Assembly (NCBI RefSeq): GCF_963677575.1
Contig: NZ_OY782038.1
Coordinates: forward strand, 4,901,501 to 4,965,500
Source: an uncultured Draconibacterium sp.
GTDB taxonomy: Bacteria > Bacteroidota > Bacteroidia > Bacteroidales > Prolixibacteraceae
Reading direction: 5' to 3'
DNA: 64,000 bases
The notes under the pieces are model-generated. The model saw only the letters and a program-made list of their open reading frames with translations. It had not been told where the DNA came from and did no database searches. The first letter of the stretch is position 1; every line of letters starts with the position of its first letter. The position numbers and the translations under genes were made by a program. Below are positions 61,312 to 64,000 of the stretch, piece by piece.

Positions 61312-61989
61312 CTAAAAATTTAGTCCTACTGTAAAATTAAGGTTGGGCATTTTTGTTTTTTTATGCACCATTTCTTCCTCATTAAATGCATCAATATACT
61401 GCTGAAAATAGTAGCCTTCAAAATCGTCGCTTTCAAGTTGCGGACTAATGGTGTTAAACTCGATGCCTAACATTAGCATGCCATAACGAAAATTTACCCC
61501 TGTTGAAAAGCCAACCGGCAAATAGTCAATGAAGTAATCATCGCCATCGTCAATTTTTTCCTCGTACGGAGCAATTAAAGCCACCCAGGCAATATCTGCT
61601 TTTACATACACATCGAAGGCCAGATTTTCTGCAGGACTGTAGGTAAACGAAGGCCCAATCTTTGAACCAACCCTGTAAATACCTGTATTTACACTGCCCA
61701 GTTCGTCTTCATACTTGAAGTTATTAAAATTTGTATATAAAAATACGGCATCAATACCCAGTACCATTTCTTTGGATTGTAAGGCGGAGTTAATCATAAA
61801 GATTGTACCCAATTCGAAATTAGCACCGTACTTACTGGTTCCTTCACCCCAGAAGTCTTTATCCTGATCGAAATAGCTCCACGAAGGGCTGGAATACCCC
61901 GCGCGAAAATAAAAACGGTTGTCGAAATCTTGTGCTGTGCCTGAAAGCCAGAAAAGGATTGTTGTAAAGGCAATAATAAATTTCTTCAT
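61312..61989 (-). CDS. Outer-membrane beta-barrel protein
   Basis: 225 residues with a signal peptide (about 1-19, ending GTAQ) and alternating strands: FYFRAGYSSPSW, GANFELGTIF, GIDAVFLYTNF, IGPSFTYSP and a final LNFTVGLNF with an aromatic C terminus. It resembles the small 8-10 strand outer-membrane barrels common in Bacteroidota. Function unknown. Confidence 0.7.
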   Translation of the reverse strand: MKKFIIAFTTILFWLSGTAQDFDNRFYFRAGYSSPSWSYFDQDKDFWGEGTSKYGANFELGTIFMINSALQSKEMVLGIDAVFLYTNFNNFKYEDELGSVNTGIYRVGSKIGPSFTYSPAENLAFDVYVKADIAWVALIAPYEEKIDDGDDYFIDYLPVGFSTGVNFRYGMLMLGIEFNTISPQLESDDFEGYYFQQYIDAFNEEEMVHKKTKMPNLNFTVGLNF

Positions 61990-62028
61990 AATGAGTGTTT
62001 TACGGTTGTTTATTAATTATTTGACTTT

Positions 62029-62643
62029 TTAATTGCAACTAAATATCATCGCTCTTGCTTCCCCATTCCTGATTGTTTTTGAGTTTCCATTACCATCATA
62101 AAGCGTGCAGTTAAATTTGGCTTTTACAACTTTTGATGCGATTGGGAGGTCGAGGTCAACGTATTCGGTAATTTCGAAAGCACTGCTATTTTGTGTAGCA
62201 GGCGAAAGCCCCGACGACCAAAAAACACCTTCGTTGTCAACATAGTATACTACTCCTCCGTCAATCCCGTTTTCGTCTTCCGATAACGACGGCATGCCGA
62301 AGTTTACAGAGCCTTCACCAAAAGACTAAACCATATCGGAACAGTTTCCCGGTTCTGAAAAGGTTTTACTAAAAAATATACCGGCCGAATTCGCCGTTGT
62401 AAAACCATTCATAAAAACAGTTCCGTAATCTTCCTGGTAACCCGAAGGGGTTGTTGTAAAACCACTGGTTGTACCATTGTAATACCCATCGATACCATGT
62501 TGAAAAACAATTGTATTGTCATCAATGGTAGCGACAAAATAATAGTCGGAAGAAACATCAAAATCCGAATTATCTTCGGTTTCATCTTTTGAACAGGAAA
62601 AGACCAAAAACCCGATGATAAAAAGGTGTAATATTTTTTTCAT
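62029..62643 (-). pseudogene. Lipoprotein gene with an in-frame amber codon
   Basis: The first part has a lipoprotein signal (LVFSC, then SKDETED) and runs to EPGNCSDMV, where TAG (62326-62328) stops it. The same frame continues without shift as SFGEGSVNFGMPSLSEDENG and on to GEARAMIFSCN. So a protein of about 204 residues is cut by one nonsense codon. No family recognised; N terminus like that of the next upstream lipoprotein. Confidence 0.75.
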
Positions 62644-62740
62644 AATGATGGATTAAATATATGTGCTAAGTTTTGCTGGCACTTTACTTCGTATTTTTGT
62701 ATTTTATTTTAGACTGTCTGGATTATTGCTGTGTTTGTTT

Positions 62741-63469
62741 TTAATCTTTAATGCACCTAACATACAATCCGTAATTTTTCGAGAATCCGGCCCTTTCTAC
62801 TTCATCCCAATGTGCCCAAATGTATCGGCAATAAGCATGCACTGCTGTTTGCTCTGTTGAGCTCCACCAGAAAGCATCCTCTTCGTCATCAAATGTTCCT
62901 TCAAGATCGCGGCAACCACCCGGCAGTGCCGTAAATCCCGATGAATTATTAGTATTATAATCCATGCCCGGAAAACAATCGTTATACGTATACGAGGTCT
63001 CCCAATTGCTTTTAGCCGCCAAAGCTGAAGTAACACCACAAGAATTACCAAGATTATTGGAAACATAATTAATCAGCTCTGTCCATTCTTCGTCAGATGC
63101 AACATGCCATCCTTTTGGGGCAATGTTTCGGTTGTCGTTTACGGCGAACCAGTTATATAAAAGACCATATTTATTAACATTATTTTCGTTGTTACTAAAA
63201 TTGCAGTACGCACCGCTTGAAAGCTCATCCCAGGCTACATTATCGGTTATATCCGGTATGGCATCACCATTTTGATAATTGGTTGCCTTTAGGTTTTCGG
63301 CCATCCAAATTTGGTTGCCTATCCTTACCCATTTATAGGTATGGTTATCGCGGGTATCTGTAAAAGTTCCCGAATCGCCTGAGAAATCCTGTTCAGGAGT
63401 TTCGGTTTCATCTTTCGAACAGGAAAAGGCCAATAGTACAATGGCTAAAAAGAATAAAAATTTTTTCAT
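62741..63469 (-). CDS. FISUMP-domain lipoprotein
   Basis: 242 residues. A lipoprotein signal (LLAFSC, then SKDETETPEQ) and the FISUMP (Fibrobacter major paralogous) domain: TFTDTRDNHTYKWVRIGNQI, WMAENLKATNYQNGD, KYGLLYNWFAVND, PKGWHVASDEEWTELI and GLYVRCIKD. Such proteins are exposed at the surface and occur in many copies in Bacteroidota and Fibrobacter; the role is unclear. Confidence 0.87.
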   Translation of the reverse strand: MKKFLFFLAIVLLAFSCSKDETETPEQDFSGDSGTFTDTRDNHTYKWVRIGNQIWMAENLKATNYQNGDAIPDITDNVAWDELSSGAYCNFSNNENNVNKYGLLYNWFAVNDNRNIAPKGWHVASDEEWTELINYVSNNLGNSCGVTSALAAKSNWETSYTYNDCFPGMDYNTNNSSGFTALPGGCRDLEGTFDDEEDAFWWSSTEQTAVHAYCRYIWAHWDEVERAGFSKNYGLYVRCIKD

Positions 63470-63637
63470 GATAATAATTTTAATGTGTTTTTAAGTTATT
63501 TAATATGCTGAACCGATTAAATGTCATTTACTTTCACAATTTGCAGTTTAATCGAAGCTTATCGTGATGAATATATTTCAAATTAAATAACTCACCCTGA
63601 TTGCGACTATGTCACAATCTTCCCTCTCTTCGCGAAG

Positions 63638-64000
63638 CTACCCTTTATACACATCTTTTAAGAACTTCATTGCTACAAGGTAGCCTTCATATTTGTTGTA
63701 AAAGACATCAAGTCCGTTCTTAACCGATATGTACCCTGGTGGGCCATGGGATTTATAACCGCTCCAGCCACTAAGCCGTGCTATTGCCCAGGCACACCAT
63801 GCCAAGCTTTGGCAGGGATATGGGTTTTGTTGTTTCTTCGTTTTCCCTTCTATCTCATTTTTTAATAATAACCCTATAAACTTTATTTGTTGTTGGCTAA
63901 AGACCAGTTCAGCTTTTATTGCTTCTTTATTGTTGAGCGATAACTTAAGTACCATTATCGTTAATGCCACCTGGAGTGCCATGACAACCTGTTTTTTCAA
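63638..64000 (-). CDS. IS4/Tn5-like transposase, C-terminal part (cut by the window edge)
   Basis: About 120 residues: MALQVALTIMVLKLSLNNKE, then PYPCQSLAWCAWAIARLSGW and GYKSHGPPGYISVKNGLDVF, matching the C-terminal end of Tn5-type IS4 transposases (SLAWxAWxIARLGGW and PPG motifs). The start lies beyond the right edge, so intactness is unknown. On the minus strand, ending at 63638. Confidence 0.8.
   Translation of the reverse strand: MKKQVVMALQVALTIMVLKLSLNNKEAIKAELVFSQQQIKFIGLLLKNEIEGKTKKQQNPYPCQSLAWCAWAIARLSGWSGYKSHGPPGYISVKNGLDVFYNKYEGYLVAMKFLKDVYKG

Noticed and set aside
1..64000. tRNA, rRNA or tmRNA genes
   Set aside because: No T-arm GGTTCGAATCC-type sequence or conserved rRNA stretch was found on either strand by eye; a tRNAscan run would settle it.

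Overview
This window is bacterial chromosome from a member of the Bacteroidota, most likely a marine or sediment Bacteroidia. The evidence is the family content (DUF4924, M16 peptidase, YIP1, OmpP1/FadL-like porin, FISUMP and CHU_C-like domains), -7 elements of the TAnnTTTG type, weak Shine-Dalgarno use and about 40% GC. A lineage near Marinilabiliales/Prolixibacteraceae is a guess from general resemblance. I see no rRNA, tRNA or CRISPR array.

Layout. 1-31.9 kb is mostly core genome: the end of a LuxR-type regulator, dsbD with an extra DsbD-alpha protein, an M16 peptidase, uvrB, smpB, udk, manA, engB, prs, rplY, pth, a split 5'-nucleotidase, lnt and an OmpP1/FadL-like porin. The gaps hold unusual DNA: two 152-bp MITE-like copies in opposite orientation (3.0 and 28.9 kb), a hairpin element at 2.9 kb, islands of simple repeats at 20.4-22.4 kb, and between two convergent genes a 225-bp array of twelve 5-bp sites at an exact 21-bp period with an inversion at its centre. 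At 29.2-31.9 kb lies a BlaI repressor, an M56 sensor fused to an M23 peptidase, and an M23/LysM peptidase.

31.9-46.9 kb is an accessory graveyard: debris of an acyltransferase, an AraC regulator, a reverse transcriptase, an unidentified gene and a RadC-like JAB gene. Three insertion sequences have readable ends and target duplications (IS4-like with a 9-bp TSD, IS630-like at TA, IS21-like with a 5-bp TSD). DUF4099/DUF3945 and DUF1896-like proteins point to an old Bacteroidales-type conjugative transposon. The IS21 copy sits inside the DUF4099/DUF3945 gene, whose frame is restored exactly if the IS and one TSD copy are removed.

47.1-60.7 kb is one minus-strand operon of about 15 genes encoding a divergent type II secretion-like system: ATPase, secretin, inner-membrane platform, L/M/C-like assembly proteins, prepilin peptidase and at least three prepilins. 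The GspK position holds a large beta-helix-like protein. A MORN-type protein, an LRR protein with a CHU_C-like end and a lipoprotein head the operon. 61.3-64 kb holds surface proteins (one with a nonsense codon) and the C-terminal part of a Tn5-like IS4 transposase cut by the window edge.

How the genes may work together: DsbD and its partner would deliver reducing power to the periplasm; Lnt, the amidase, the split nucleotidase and the BlaI/M56/M23 operon act on envelope and wall; the T2S-like operon would export proteins across the outer membrane.
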